Origin: Vibrio palustris
GTDB taxonomy: Bacteria; Pseudomonadota; Gammaproteobacteria; Enterobacterales; Vibrionaceae
Length of the DNA: 64,000 nucleotides
Assembly: GCF_024346995.1 (NCBI RefSeq)
Contig: NZ_AP024887.1
Location: forward strand, 1,426,001 to 1,490,000
Reading direction: 5' to 3'
Shown: positions 26,182 through 35,190 of the stretch, piece by piece
Numbering within the stretch: position 1 is the stretch's first letter
Layout of the letters: each line of letters opens with the position of its first letter
Position numbers and translations under genes: made by a program
Notes under the pieces: generated by a model
What the model saw: only the letters and a program-made list of their open reading frames with translations
What the model was told of the DNA's origin: nothing
Databases searched by the model: none

Positions 26182-27513
26182 ATGAGTACCCTATATAATA
26201 AAATGGTCGATATAATCGAACAAAAAGTTTCACCCGTTGCGACTAAAATGGGGCAACAACCCTACATTGTTGCCATACGTGATGGTTTTATTTCTGCGCT
26301 GCCGTTCATGATTGTCGGCTCATTCATTCTGGTTTTTGTCTTTCCCCCCTTCTCTGCCGACTCAACATGGTCGTTTGCTCAAGGGTGGTTAGCACTATCG
26401 GCTGAGTACCGCGAACAACTCATGATACCTTTCAATTTAAGTATGGGGATTATGACATTATTCATCTCGGTGGGTATTGCGGCCAGTTTAGCCAGACACC
26501 ATCATTTAGACCCATTGACCACTGGCTTACTGTCATTGATGTCGTTTTTACTGGTCGCGGCACCACTGAAAGACGGCGCCTTGTCGATGCAATACTTATC
26601 TGGCCAAGGTATTTTTACTGCCATTCTCACTGCACTGTATTCCACTGAGCTCTATGCACTCCTCAAACGAAAAAATGTCACGATAAAACTGCCTCCAGAA
26701 GTCCCGACAGGTGTGGCACGTTCGTTTGAAATTCTCATTCCGGTTCTTGCGATTATCGTCACTTTACACCCTTTGAACCTCTTTATTGAAGCGCAGACTG
26801 GCATGATCATTCCACAAGCGATTATGGCGTTGATTCAACCTCTCGTGTCCGCCTCTGATTCTTTACCCGCGGTCTTACTTGCGGTACTTATTTGCCAGAT
26901 TTTATGGTTTGCAGGTATTCATGGCGCTTTGATCGTAACCGGAATAATGAACCCTTTTTGGATGGCGAATCTATCAGAAAACCAAGTAGCGATGGCAGCC
27001 GGTGAAGCGATGCCACATATATTCCTCCAAGGTTTTTGGGATCACTATCTACTGATTGGCGGGGTCGGTTCTACGTTGCCTCTAGCTATATTGCTCTTAC
27101 GCTCTCGAGCAACACATTTGCGCACGATTGGCAAAATGGGCTTCATTCCAGGTTTATTTAATATTAACGAACCAATCTTATTTGGTGCTCCGATCATCAT
27201 GAACCCAGTGTTTTTCTTACCGTTTATTTTTGTTCCGATGATTAACGCCGTCATCGCTTGGTTTGCTATTGATCTTGGCTTGGTGGCGAAGGTGGTGTCT
27301 CTCACGCCATGGACAACACCGGGGCCGATTGGAGCGTCATGGGCGGCTAACTGGGCGGTAAGCCCCGTCATTTTATCATTACTGTGTATGACTTCCGCCG
27401 CTCTCATGTACCTTCCTTTTCTGCGTGCCTATGAAAAGCAGTTGCTGGATAAAGAAGCACAAGAAGAAGCAAAAAACGGCGCCGTAGATAGCACACCAGT
27501 TTCAAGTCATTAA
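26182..27513 (+). CDS. PTS EIIC, lactose/cellobiose family (operon copy)
   Basis: A 443-residue membrane channel with the same landmarks as the divergent copy: FAGIHGALIVTGIMNPFW and FNINEPILFGAP, about ten membrane segments, and an acidic C-terminal tail. It should transport a beta-glucoside such as cellobiose, chitobiose, arbutin or salicin, phosphorylated at the 6-position by EIIB. It starts 24 bp after EIIB and is followed 52 bp later by the GH1 gene. The exact sugar is not decided. Confidence 0.95.
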   Translation: MSTLYNKMVDIIEQKVSPVATKMGQQPYIVAIRDGFISALPFMIVGSFILVFVFPPFSADSTWSFAQGWLALSAEYREQLMIPFNLSMGIMTLFISVGIAASLARHHHLDPLTTGLLSLMSFLLVAAPLKDGALSMQYLSGQGIFTAILTALYSTELYALLKRKNVTIKLPPEVPTGVARSFEILIPVLAIIVTLHPLNLFIEAQTGMIIPQAIMALIQPLVSASDSLPAVLLAVLICQILWFAGIHGALIVTGIMNPFWMANLSENQVAMAAGEAMPHIFLQGFWDHYLLIGGVGSTLPLAILLLRSRATHLRTIGKMGFIPGLFNINEPILFGAPIIMNPVFFLPFIFVPMINAVIAWFAIDLGLVAKVVSLTPWTTPGPIGASWAANWAVSPVILSLLCMTSAALMYLPFLRAYEKQLLDKEAQEEAKNGAVDSTPVSSH

Positions 27514-27565
27514 CGTCACAACATCGGTGGGCAAACGAGAGTCTGCCCACCATAAGGACACATCC

Positions 27566-28963
27566 ATGCAATATCAATTTCCAAACAATTTTTATTGGGG
27601 TAGCGCGGCATCGGCGGCGCAAACAGAAGGCACTACACTGGGAGATGGAAAAAGCGACAATATTTGGGACCACTGGGCTCGCCAAGAGCCAAACCGTTTT
27701 TTCAATGGTGTATTACCGACTGAGACGTCTACTTTCTATGATCACTTTCGTAATGATATTGGATTAATGAAAGCGATTAACCATAACAGTTTTAGAACCT
27801 CAATAGCGTGGTCGAGGCTGATCCCTGACGGGGTTGGTGACGTCAACCCACAAGCCGTCGAATTTTATAATAACGTTATAGATGAGCTTATCGAACAAGG
27901 CATAGAGCCTTTTATTTGCTTGTTTCACTTTGATATGCCCATTGCGATGCAAAACATCGGCGGATTTGAAAATCGCGATGTCATTGAGGCTTACGCAAAT
28001 TATGCACAGACCTGTTTTGAGCTGTTTGGTGACAGAGTCAAGCATTGGTTCACCTTTAACGAGCCTATTGTCACCGTCGAAGGAGGATATCTATATGACT
28101 TCCACTACCCGAATATCGTCGACTTTAAGCGAGCGTCTGTAGTTGCATTTCATACCATGTTAGCGCATGCGCAAGCGGTAATGCGTTTTCGCCAACTTAA
28201 TATTGATGGACAAATTGGGATTGTGTTGAATTTAACCCCCTCGTATCCACGATCTGATAACGCAAACGACTTATTGGCGTCACATCATTGCGATCTGTTA
28301 TTTAATCGAAGCTTTTTAGATCCCGCAGTCAAAGGCGAATATCCTCAGGACCTGCTGACGTTGCTAAAAAAATACGATCAGTTACCTGCAGTAGAAGCCA
28401 GTGATTGTGATGTTATCCAACAAGGTAAAGTCGACATTATCGGTATCAACTATTATCAGCCGCGCCGAGTCCAAGCCAAACTTCATGCCATTCATCCAGA
28501 TGCGCAATTCATGCCCGAATGGTTATTTGATAGCTATGAAATGCCTGGTCGGAAAATGAATCCTCATCGGGGCTGGGAAATCTATGAAAAAGGGGTGTAT
28601 GACATTTTAATTAACCTACGCGATAACTACGGAAATCTCCCTTGTTACATTTCAGAAAATGGCATGGGCGTTCAAGGTGAAGACGCATTCTCGGTGAATG
28701 GGCAAATTCAAGATGATTACCGTATTGAATTTGTCTCAGAACACCTTAAATGGATACATAAAGCAATCAACGAAGGGTCTGCCTGTTTTGGTTATCACAT
28801 GTGGACATTCATTGATAACTGGTCTTGGTGTAATGGATATAAGAATCGTTATGGTTTTTATCAGCTCGACCTAAACACACAAGAACGCCGGATTAAGAAA
28901 AGTGGGCAATGGTATGCCAACGTTGCCAAGAACAATGGCTTTAACGACCCACAAGGAGGTTAA
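27566..28963 (+). CDS. GH1 6-phospho-beta-glucosidase
   Basis: A 465-residue cytoplasmic GH1 enzyme that splits the phosphorylated disaccharide made by the PTS. The acid/base Glu166 is in TFNEP and the nucleophile Glu364 in ISENGMG. Near the C terminus NWSWCNGYKNRYGF carries the Ser/Lys/Tyr type of cluster that in this family binds the 6-phosphate. The PTS genes on either side support phospho-beta-glucosidase over plain beta-glucosidase. The frame extends upstream, but AAGGACA before ATG 27566 and the family start MQYQFPxxFYWG fix it. Confidence 0.93.
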   Translation: MQYQFPNNFYWGSAASAAQTEGTTLGDGKSDNIWDHWARQEPNRFFNGVLPTETSTFYDHFRNDIGLMKAINHNSFRTSIAWSRLIPDGVGDVNPQAVEFYNNVIDELIEQGIEPFICLFHFDMPIAMQNIGGFENRDVIEAYANYAQTCFELFGDRVKHWFTFNEPIVTVEGGYLYDFHYPNIVDFKRASVVAFHTMLAHAQAVMRFRQLNIDGQIGIVLNLTPSYPRSDNANDLLASHHCDLLFNRSFLDPAVKGEYPQDLLTLLKKYDQLPAVEASDCDVIQQGKVDIIGINYYQPRRVQAKLHAIHPDAQFMPEWLFDSYEMPGRKMNPHRGWEIYEKGVYDILINLRDNYGNLPCYISENGMGVQGEDAFSVNGQIQDDYRIEFVSEHLKWIHKAINEGSACFGYHMWTFIDNWSWCNGYKNRYGFYQLDLNTQERRIKKSGQWYANVAKNNGFNDPQGG

Positions 28964-28964
28964 T

Positions 28965-29276
28965 ATGGCCGATTTAGAAGAACAAGTCATGGGGATTATT
29001 ATCAATGCTGGCCAAGCACGTAGTTTATGTTTTGAGGCATTACACCATGCAAAAGCGGGAGATTTTGAGCAAGCCCAATCGTTATTGGAACAATCCAATG
29101 AGTTCGAACGCCAAGCACATCACATTCAAACCCAGTTAATTGAAGAGGATGAAGGAACAGGCAAAACGACAATGACACTTATCATGGTTCATGCGCAAGA
29201 TCATCTCATGACATCTATGTTAGCCAAAGAGCTCATTGGTGAGCTCATTGCGGTTCATCAGCGTATTGCTTCCTAA
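28965..29276 (+). CDS. PTS EIIA, lactose/cellobiose family
   Basis: A 103-residue free-standing EIIA that takes phosphate from HPr. Phospho-histidine is His76 in MVHAQDHLM, and the triple-helix pattern fits LacF/ChbA. The start ATG is one base after the GH1 stop (TAATATG), with AGGAGG inside the preceding codons, so the two genes are coupled. It completes the EIIA-EIIB-EIIC set. Confidence 0.95.
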   Translation: MADLEEQVMGIIINAGQARSLCFEALHHAKAGDFEQAQSLLEQSNEFERQAHHIQTQLIEEDEGTGKTTMTLIMVHAQDHLMTSMLAKELIGELIAVHQRIAS

Positions 29277-29300
29277 TCTCGCGACTCTGTCACAACTATC

Positions 29301-29338
29301 GCGACAAAGTACTGGCTACTACTTTGTCGCTATTCATC
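29301..29338 (+). terminator. Hairpin terminator of the PTS operon
   Basis: A perfect 11-bp stem GCGACAAAGTA / TACTTTGTCGC with an 8-base loop, 24 bp after EIIA, followed by a short T-containing tail. Confidence 0.7.
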
Positions 29339-29384
29339 AATCACAGGCTTGTTTAATCTTGCTTTGGCGGTAAAATGAGCATAT

Positions 29385-29400
29385 TGGAAACGCGTTTCCA
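29385..29400. promoter_or_regulatory. LacI/AscG-type operator 3 (regulator gene)
   Basis: TGGAAACGCGTTTCCA is a perfect 16-bp palindrome 47 bp before the regulator gene, and the most symmetric of the three copies. It suggests autoregulation. Confidence 0.8.
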
Positions 29401-29447
29401 TGCTCTACTCCTTTTTTGCATAACATTTTTCACAAAACGAGACTGCC

Positions 29448-30413
29448 ATGGCCACTATCAATGATGTATCACGACTTGCCAATGTATCTAAAGCGACGGT
29501 TTCTAGAGTATTGAGTGGCACGCGCGGTGTGAAAGAAGCAAGCCGTCAAGCCGTTTTGCAAGCAGCAGAATCTCTCAACTATCGCCCTAATGTTATGGCA
29601 CAAAATCTTGCCACCCAACGCTCAAACTACGTAGGAGTGATCCTTTCAACCACCGATGCTGGGCATGTCTCGACTTATTTACCTTTACTATCCAACGCGT
29701 TAAAAAGTCGTGGAAAAAACATGTTGGTTAATTTTGCCGACAACCCAGACGAATTTGCGCGCTGTGTGGATACTTTCCGTAGTGGGCAATGTGACGCGAT
29801 CATCGCCGTCGGTGGTTCACTTGCCAAACAAGTCGATGAAGATGACAACATTATCACCATTGATGGGCATAATAATGGAACTCAACGCAGTGTCGCGTAT
29901 GATTATCGTTTCGCGTGTGAAAGCTCATGCCGATATCTATCGAGTAAAGGACACACCTCGATCGCGATCATTTTGGACGATAACGACTATGCCAGCGAAC
30001 AGGTGCTCGAAGGCTATAAAACAGCAATGCAAAACTTATCGATTCCTATCAATCGCCAATTGATTGTCCATGCAGCAGAAAACCCAGAATTGGCGGCTAT
30101 GAACCTCCTCAACAGTTATTCACCGTTTACGGCGATGATTGTGATGCGTGATAGTCACGCAGCCATTGCCATGAAGCTATTTAAAAACTTCAACTTAGCG
30201 ACGCCTCAAGATGTTTCGATTATGTCTTTAGAGGATTCGTTTCTGGCCAACCAGCTTAGTCCAGCTTTAACCTGTATTAGCTATCCCAGCGAAAAACTCG
30301 TCAACGCTGCGATGCATGAGCTCGAGCACATTTTGAACCACCAGCAAACAGAACCTGCCATGATGATCCAAGGTAATCTCGTCACCAGAGATTCGGTCGC
30401 CAACCGCAATTAA
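29448..30413 (+). CDS. LacI-family transcriptional repressor of the PTS locus (AscG-like)
   Basis: A 321-residue regulator. The N-terminal helix-turn-helix (about 3-24, with SKATVSRVLSGTRGVK) and hinge are followed by a periplasmic-binding-protein-like sugar domain. Its DNA-binding segment is like AscG and GalR-type proteins, which bind palindromes with a central CG and GAAAC half-sites, matching the three operators found here. It is expected to bind a phosphorylated or free beta-glucoside as inducer. It is the last gene of the locus and has its own promoter and operator. Confidence 0.93.
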   Translation: MATINDVSRLANVSKATVSRVLSGTRGVKEASRQAVLQAAESLNYRPNVMAQNLATQRSNYVGVILSTTDAGHVSTYLPLLSNALKSRGKNMLVNFADNPDEFARCVDTFRSGQCDAIIAVGGSLAKQVDEDDNIITIDGHNNGTQRSVAYDYRFACESSCRYLSSKGHTSIAIILDDNDYASEQVLEGYKTAMQNLSIPINRQLIVHAAENPELAAMNLLNSYSPFTAMIVMRDSHAAIAMKLFKNFNLATPQDVSIMSLEDSFLANQLSPALTCISYPSEKLVNAAMHELEHILNHQQTEPAMMIQGNLVTRDSVANRN

Positions 30414-30471
30414 TATCAGTAATGAGCATTTACACGTTATAACAAACCGCTCACTTGCAGGAGCAATGGAT

Positions 30472-30502
30472 AAAAAAAAGCCACTTTGGGAGACAAAGTG
30501 GC
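30472..30502 (-). terminator. Terminator of the btuC-btuD operon
   Basis: GCCACTTTG / CAAAGTGGC stem with a 5-base loop. The eight A at 30472-30479 form the U tract on the minus strand, so it stops leftward transcripts. Confidence 0.8.
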
Positions 30503-30685
30503 AAGGAGACTTATAAAAGCCTAACAAGAACGAGAATGTATCACTCTTATTAATGCTAATTGCATGCCAAGTTTATAAAAAAATATAACCACTTGTTTAA
30601 TAATGAATTAATAGTAACTTTCCAATAATGGCTCTTGGGCTGCAAATAAACACTGAACCAAATTTGTGCTTTTTGTGCACCACAA

Positions 30686-31441
30686 TCAATCGAAGATGAG
30701 GACTGTGCGTTCTGCAACTTGTGTCAAGGTTACGGTCGTTTTAAATACGGCTTCCAGTTGCTCAGCTGTCAACACGTCCATCGGCTTTCCGTAGGCCACC
30801 AACCTCCCCTGCTCTAACAACATCACTTGACTCGCATATTGAAATGTACGGTTGAGATCATGATTGGCCATGACGATCGTAATACCTAATTGACTGATTT
30901 CTTGCAGTAACTCATACAGTAAGGCTTCTTGGGCAATATCTAACGGCGCGGCTGGCTCATCCAAAATGAGCAACTGGCTTTGAGTATTCCACTCGGGCCA
31001 CAATTGTAAACACATCCCGATCAAACGTACTCGCTGCCATTCTCCTCCAGAGAGCTGCTGAATAGAACGCGCTAGCTTGTCTGTGAGTTGAAGTTTGTCA
31101 CATAATTGGTGGATAGTACGGTTAACGTCATCACCAACGATATCTATGCCATTGGGCAAAGATAAAGCCAAATATTGAAACACATCCAATTGAAAAGCAG
31201 GGACTTGCTGTTGGGGTAAATAAGCACGCCATAACGCCAACTCGCGAGAACTCAGCTTGGCAATATTCTGGCTAGCAAAGTGTATTTCTCCTTGGTACGC
31301 CAATACACCCGCAAGCGCACTCAAAAAAGAACTTTTGCCGCTGCCGTTTGGCCCAATCACATGAATAATATCACCAGCATCAAATGTCACCGACAGTGGA
31401 AATAGACGCCCAGTAACTTGTAAATCTTTGATCTTAATCAT
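30686..31441 (-). CDS. btuD: Vitamin B12 ABC transporter ATPase
   Basis: A 251-residue ABC ATPase that powers cobalamin uptake through BtuC. Walker A is GPNGSGKS (about 31-38), the signature is LSGGEWQR, Walker B is LLILDEP, and the switch histidine is in NHDLNR. The GEWQRVR version of the signature and the neighbouring BtuC-like permease fit BtuD better than the related heme or iron-siderophore systems. It overlaps the end of btuC by 8 bp. No BtuF binding protein is encoded here. Confidence 0.9.
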   Translation of the reverse strand: MIKIKDLQVTGRLFPLSVTFDAGDIIHVIGPNGSGKSSFLSALAGVLAYQGEIHFASQNIAKLSSRELALWRAYLPQQQVPAFQLDVFQYLALSLPNGIDIVGDDVNRTIHQLCDKLQLTDKLARSIQQLSGGEWQRVRLIGMCLQLWPEWNTQSQLLILDEPAAPLDIAQEALLYELLQEISQLGITIVMANHDLNRTFQYASQVMLLEQGRLVAYGKPMDVLTAEQLEAVFKTTVTLTQVAERTVLIFD

Positions 31442-32423
31442 GATGCTTCACTAACATCCAAATAAAAATAGGCGCCCCTATGGTGGTAGTGACCACACCA
31501 AGAGGTAACTCCCCTCCCGATATTGCCGTTCGAGCCACCAGATCTGATACTGCTAGTAACCCCGCTCCACCCAAAGCCGATAACGGCAGTAACATACGAT
31601 TTTCACTTCCCAACATCAACCGAATTAAATGCGGAACGATCAACCCGATAAAACCAATAACGCCTCCTAATGCAACAGCGCCACCGACGAGTATCGCTAC
31701 TGCTATAATCAACTGCCAACGTAATCGATCCACATTCAGTCCTTGCTGCTTCGCATGAGCTTCACCAATCATCCATTTATCTAAAGCATTGCCTTTCAAA
31801 ATCAACCACAGCATTGGCAGTAGTAATATTAAAGTGAGGTGATGTTGCTGCCACGTTATTCCACCGAGACTGCCCATAAGCCAATACATTAACTGACGTA
31901 GATTCATCCCATTACTGAAATAGAACGCCCATGTCACGACCGCGCCTGACAAAATCCCCAGTGCGACTCCAACAAGCAATAACTTAGCCGTGGTTAAGCG
32001 CAGTGTGTGTCCCAGCACGACCAATAATAAGGTAAAGCTTAATGCTCCCCCCATGGCAAAAAACATAAAAATGGATGTCGTCATCGCGGCAGGAAAGAAA
32101 AAAAATGCCCCCATCATTCCAACGCTCGCACCTCCTGAAATACCAATGACACCAGGTTCAGCCAAGCTATTACCGAGCAGTACTTGCAAGGTCGCCCCAG
32201 CGACACTCAATGCGGCACCAATAAATAATGCCGCGACTAAACGCGGCATGCGCAGATCCCACAATAAACGCGACTCCAATCCTGAAGAAGGACTCAAAGG
32301 ATTGATCGATATACCACCTAAGACGAGATACATAACACAGATAACCATTAGCGAGATGGTCATTATCGCCATCGCACGTAACCAGCGCTGCCGTTTACGT
32401 TTCAATAATTGTTGAAAATTCAT
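31434..32423 (-). CDS. btuC: Vitamin B12 ABC transporter permease
   Basis: A 329-residue FecCD/BtuC-family permease with about ten membrane segments. It carries the conserved GAALSVAGATLQVLLGNSLAEPG segment (shown split: GAALSVAGATLQ, then NSLAEPG) and the coupling-helix region GFIGLIVPHL near the C terminus. With BtuD it imports cobalamin from the periplasm. I see no cobalamin riboswitch in the 72-bp gap upstream, so it is either regulated otherwise or transcribed with astE. Confidence 0.92.
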   Translation of the reverse strand: MNFQQLLKRKRQRWLRAMAIMTISLMVICVMYLVLGGISINPLSPSSGLESRLLWDLRMPRLVAALFIGAALSVAGATLQVLLGNSLAEPGVIGISGGASVGMMGAFFFFPAAMTTSIFMFFAMGGALSFTLLLVVLGHTLRLTTAKLLLVGVALGILSGAVVTWAFYFSNGMNLRQLMYWLMGSLGGITWQQHHLTLILLLPMLWLILKGNALDKWMIGEAHAKQQGLNVDRLRWQLIIAVAILVGGAVALGGVIGFIGLIVPHLIRLMLGSENRMLLPLSALGGAGLLAVSDLVARTAISGGELPLGVVTTTIGAPIFIWMLVKHHD

Positions 32424-32495
32424 AATGCCTAGAAAGGTGTTAGCAGGAAGGCCTTTAAACCAAGCAATCCCACTAATTAGAAAAGAAATAGACGT

Positions 32496-33530
32496 CTAAT
32501 CGAAAATGATTTGTCCATGTTCATAACGAATTGTCACCTGACAAACCATCAAGGCGGCTCTTTGACCAATTTCAACTCGTGGGTTAGGAAACACGATGGC
32601 TTCGTTAGCATTTTGCGCCATTAACGGTTTATCGCCATCATGGCCAAAGACCTCACCATGGACAAATGAGGTAAAATTCTCCACATCTTCAGCAAATAAA
32701 AAGTTAAAATCTTGATTCAATCGCATTAACGTTCTCGTAACCCGGTACATGACTGGGAGATGATCGTGTTTTGCCATGGCTAAGCCTTGCCCTGCTAATA
32801 AAAATCGAATGGCACGATCAAACGCTTTGAATTGCGCCAAATCATTCTCTCCGATCCGGTTCACTTGGCCTAGCTCTATGGTCAAAGCCTGTGCACTGTG
32901 ATGTTCAGCTGAATACCAGCTGTAAGTACTTGATGGCGCATTAGCTAGCATCAATGCCTCTACTTTTGCGGCACTTAAAAAATTCACCAGATCAAGACTA
33001 CGCGTCTCATTACGAGAACGTGGACTGACGGCAAATGAGTGATGTTTCGAGCGACGAATAGAACAATGCAAATCAAGATGCCAACGCGCGTCTTTTGGCG
33101 TATTACAAAAAAAAGCCTCAGTATAATGCTTGATGCGTGCAGCAATGACAGATTCAGTATTAGTAGGTATGACTTGATCGTCAAACAGTCGATTTAGATT
33201 GGTATCAATAAAGCGAGTATGCTGATTAATCGCTTCAGGATGGGCAATAATGAATAAGCAACGACACCCGATATCGAGCTTGCCAGCAAGAATGTCACTC
33301 ATCCAACGATCCATCATTTCTAATGGCGTCGTTTCATTTCCATGCACTCCCGCTGAAATAATGACATGCTTATCTACGTCACGAGATGCTGGTGGAATAA
33401 CTTCAATAAACCCACGTTCGTGTACGGTAACAGTCACGCCTGATTGACTCATTATTGAACCAAGCGTAACTGGGCGAGTCATATCTAATGTATCATTAAG
33501 CAACGTGTCTTGAAAAAGTGCCTTGGTCAT
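32496..33530 (-). CDS. astE: Succinylglutamate desuccinylase
   Basis: A 344-residue zinc carboxypeptidase-type enzyme that releases succinate and glutamate in the last step of the arginine succinyltransferase pathway. Zinc ligands are visible as H and E in AGVHGNETTP and the later LDLHCS motif. The C-terminal Glu-containing IELGQVNRIGEN segment supports AstE rather than aspartoacylase. The frame is open 23 codons upstream, but AGGAAGGA before ATG 33530 sets the start. Other ast genes are not here, a common arrangement in vibrios. Confidence 0.92.
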   Translation of the reverse strand: MTKALFQDTLLNDTLDMTRPVTLGSIMSQSGVTVTVHERGFIEVIPPASRDVDKHVIISAGVHGNETTPLEMMDRWMSDILAGKLDIGCRCLFIIAHPEAINQHTRFIDTNLNRLFDDQVIPTNTESVIAARIKHYTEAFFCNTPKDARWHLDLHCSIRRSKHHSFAVSPRSRNETRSLDLVNFLSAAKVEALMLANAPSSTYSWYSAEHHSAQALTIELGQVNRIGENDLAQFKAFDRAIRFLLAGQGLAMAKHDHLPVMYRVTRTLMRLNQDFNFLFAEDVENFTSFVHGEVFGHDGDKPLMAQNANEAIVFPNPRVEIGQRAALMVCQVTIRYEHGQIIFD

Positions 33531-34459
33531 GCGTATTCCTTCCTGTTGTAACTCAACATGATCATCATAGTTGAACCCACCACGGACACGACTTCTCATG
33601 CCTAGATACTCAACAGTGCTGATCGCATATATCGATGCATACGTTCATTTTGAAAGGTTTGCCTATTTAAGTAAAGCAAAGGTCATCAAATCTCGATCGT
33701 TATCGCAGCTCATTCCAAATGATGACAAAGTCCATTCACGGAATGAAATAGAAACATGCCATTCTGGGACTAGCGAATGTGAGAATATTCTAACCACAGC
33801 ATCAACAATGAGGAGTTGACATTCCTCTGACAATAAAAATGACTCATTCCGACGTTAAAACAGGTCAAAAATAAGAGTTTTTGTGAAAAATTTCGCTCTC
33901 ACTTAGTACGATCGCTCAATAATTAAGCAATCGATCACTGTAACCGTCATCGATTGTAAAAAAAATAATGACTATTTACTTACTTTAATAATCACAAAAC
34001 GAGACATTCATCTCATTATTAATAAATGGATTTTTTTTTAAAACCACGCTTACAAGACGAGTTCTACACGTTGAAAAAAGATATCCACAAGGTAGCTACG
34101 TGTTTATTTGCAAAATGAAAACGAATTTTGCGATCCATATTCCAAATATAATCATAATGGAGTATGACAGAGAGACTACACTTTTTTTAATAAATCGCTC
34201 AGTCGAGTTTTATCTCTCGATATTTCTAATAATTGAGTGTTTTATTTTTTTAAAATTTACTCTATAGTCTCGTCGATGAGATAACAAAGGGCACATAAAA
34301 ACACCCTTGAAAAATTTCATAGGTTTATTAATCTATATAAAGTTAAATAAACGGCTTAAACAAATTACTTAAATTTGTTTTATTAAAAATCTTCGATTAA
34401 TTAAAAATTTCTTTAGGCTCTACCTGAGAGATTTAATTTCAAACAAAGTAGGATACACA
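33531..34459 (+). other. 929-bp AT-rich non-coding region before a lipoprotein gene
   Basis: No open frame here has coding character. The last 300 bp are very AT-rich, with short T and A runs and a small AAGGG/CCCTT hairpin at about 34287-34309. GTAGGAT at about 34447 acts as the ribosome-binding region of the next gene. The length suggests a long 5' UTR, a regulated promoter or an unrecognised small RNA; I cannot decide which. Confidence 0.5.
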
Positions 34460-34891
34460 ATGACTAATAAACTAAAACTATCTGCAGCTGCAATCGCTCT
34501 TACTGTTCTTGCAGGTTGTTCTTCTTACAACACTAGCCAGCCATCAACTGCTCTACAAACTAAAGTAGAATCTTCAGTTAAAGCTGATATCGAAGTTGGT
34601 CAAAAAATCTCTGGCGAAGCAACTATCAACGTACTTGCAGGCGTTATCAAATGGGGTGCTGGCGATCACTTCGTTGACGGCGTAAGCTACGGCGCAGGCG
34701 GCGGTGCACTATCTTTCGCAGATCCAACAGCGCCTGCTAAATCAGCAGCTGCTTACAACGCAATCAAAGCGTCTGGTGCCGATCTAATCGTTGCTCCACG
34801 TTACGAAATTAAAACAGCAGATTACTTCATCTTCAAAAAAGTACACGTGAAAGTAATGGGCTACAAAGGTACAATCAAAAGCGTAAAATAA
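34460..34891 (+). CDS. Small lipoprotein, probably highly expressed
   Basis: A 143-residue lipoprotein: signal peptide MTNKLKLSAAAIALTVLAGC with lipobox LAGC and lipidated Cys20. The mature part is rich in Ala, Gly and Lys and contains GAGGGALSFADP and VAPRYEIK blocks. Codon choice is strongly restricted (almost all Lys AAA, the Arg codon CGT), which suggests high expression. The family resembles small exported proteins of unknown function in vibrios; no enzyme motif. A strong terminator follows. Confidence 0.8.
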   Translation: MTNKLKLSAAAIALTVLAGCSSYNTSQPSTALQTKVESSVKADIEVGQKISGEATINVLAGVIKWGAGDHFVDGVSYGAGGGALSFADPTAPAKSAAAYNAIKASGADLIVAPRYEIKTADYFIFKKVHVKVMGYKGTIKSVK

Positions 34892-34910
34892 TTCGCTCAT
34901 AGATTGTAGA

Positions 34911-34942
34911 AAAGGCTCCCTATTGGGAGCCTTTTTATTTTT
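34911..34942 (+). terminator. Rho-independent terminator after the lipoprotein
   Basis: A perfect 10-bp stem AAAGGCTCCC / GGGAGCCTTT with loop TATT and a T-rich tail. Confidence 0.93.
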
Positions 34943-35190
34943 TAATACGCACATAACAATGTCAGCAAAAAGTCATAAAATAACAACGTTTGTCATATTA
35001 TAGTTAAAATTAATATAAATTACCCTCCATTTATATTAATTAATCAAATAGCATTCCTATCAAATACCAGCTGGATAAATAAAAACAAAATAACACTCAG
35101 AATCTATTATTATTCTTATTTATCTCTGTGATTCAACGGCTTAAAACAGAAATTATATACATTCGCATTTTGCAATAAATAACATTACCA

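Noticed and set aside
30686-32423. Heme or siderophore uptake ATPase/permease instead of BtuDC
   Set aside because: The family is shared (FecCD type), but the signature sequence and lengths fit BtuD/BtuC better and no receptor or binding-protein gene for iron is nearby.
32424-32495. Cobalamin riboswitch before btuC
   Set aside because: The 72-bp gap is too short and lacks the B12-box core.
33571-33819. 82-codon plus-strand frame upstream of the lipoprotein
   Set aside because: It overlaps the astE start region, lacks a Shine-Dalgarno and has a composition unlike neighbours.
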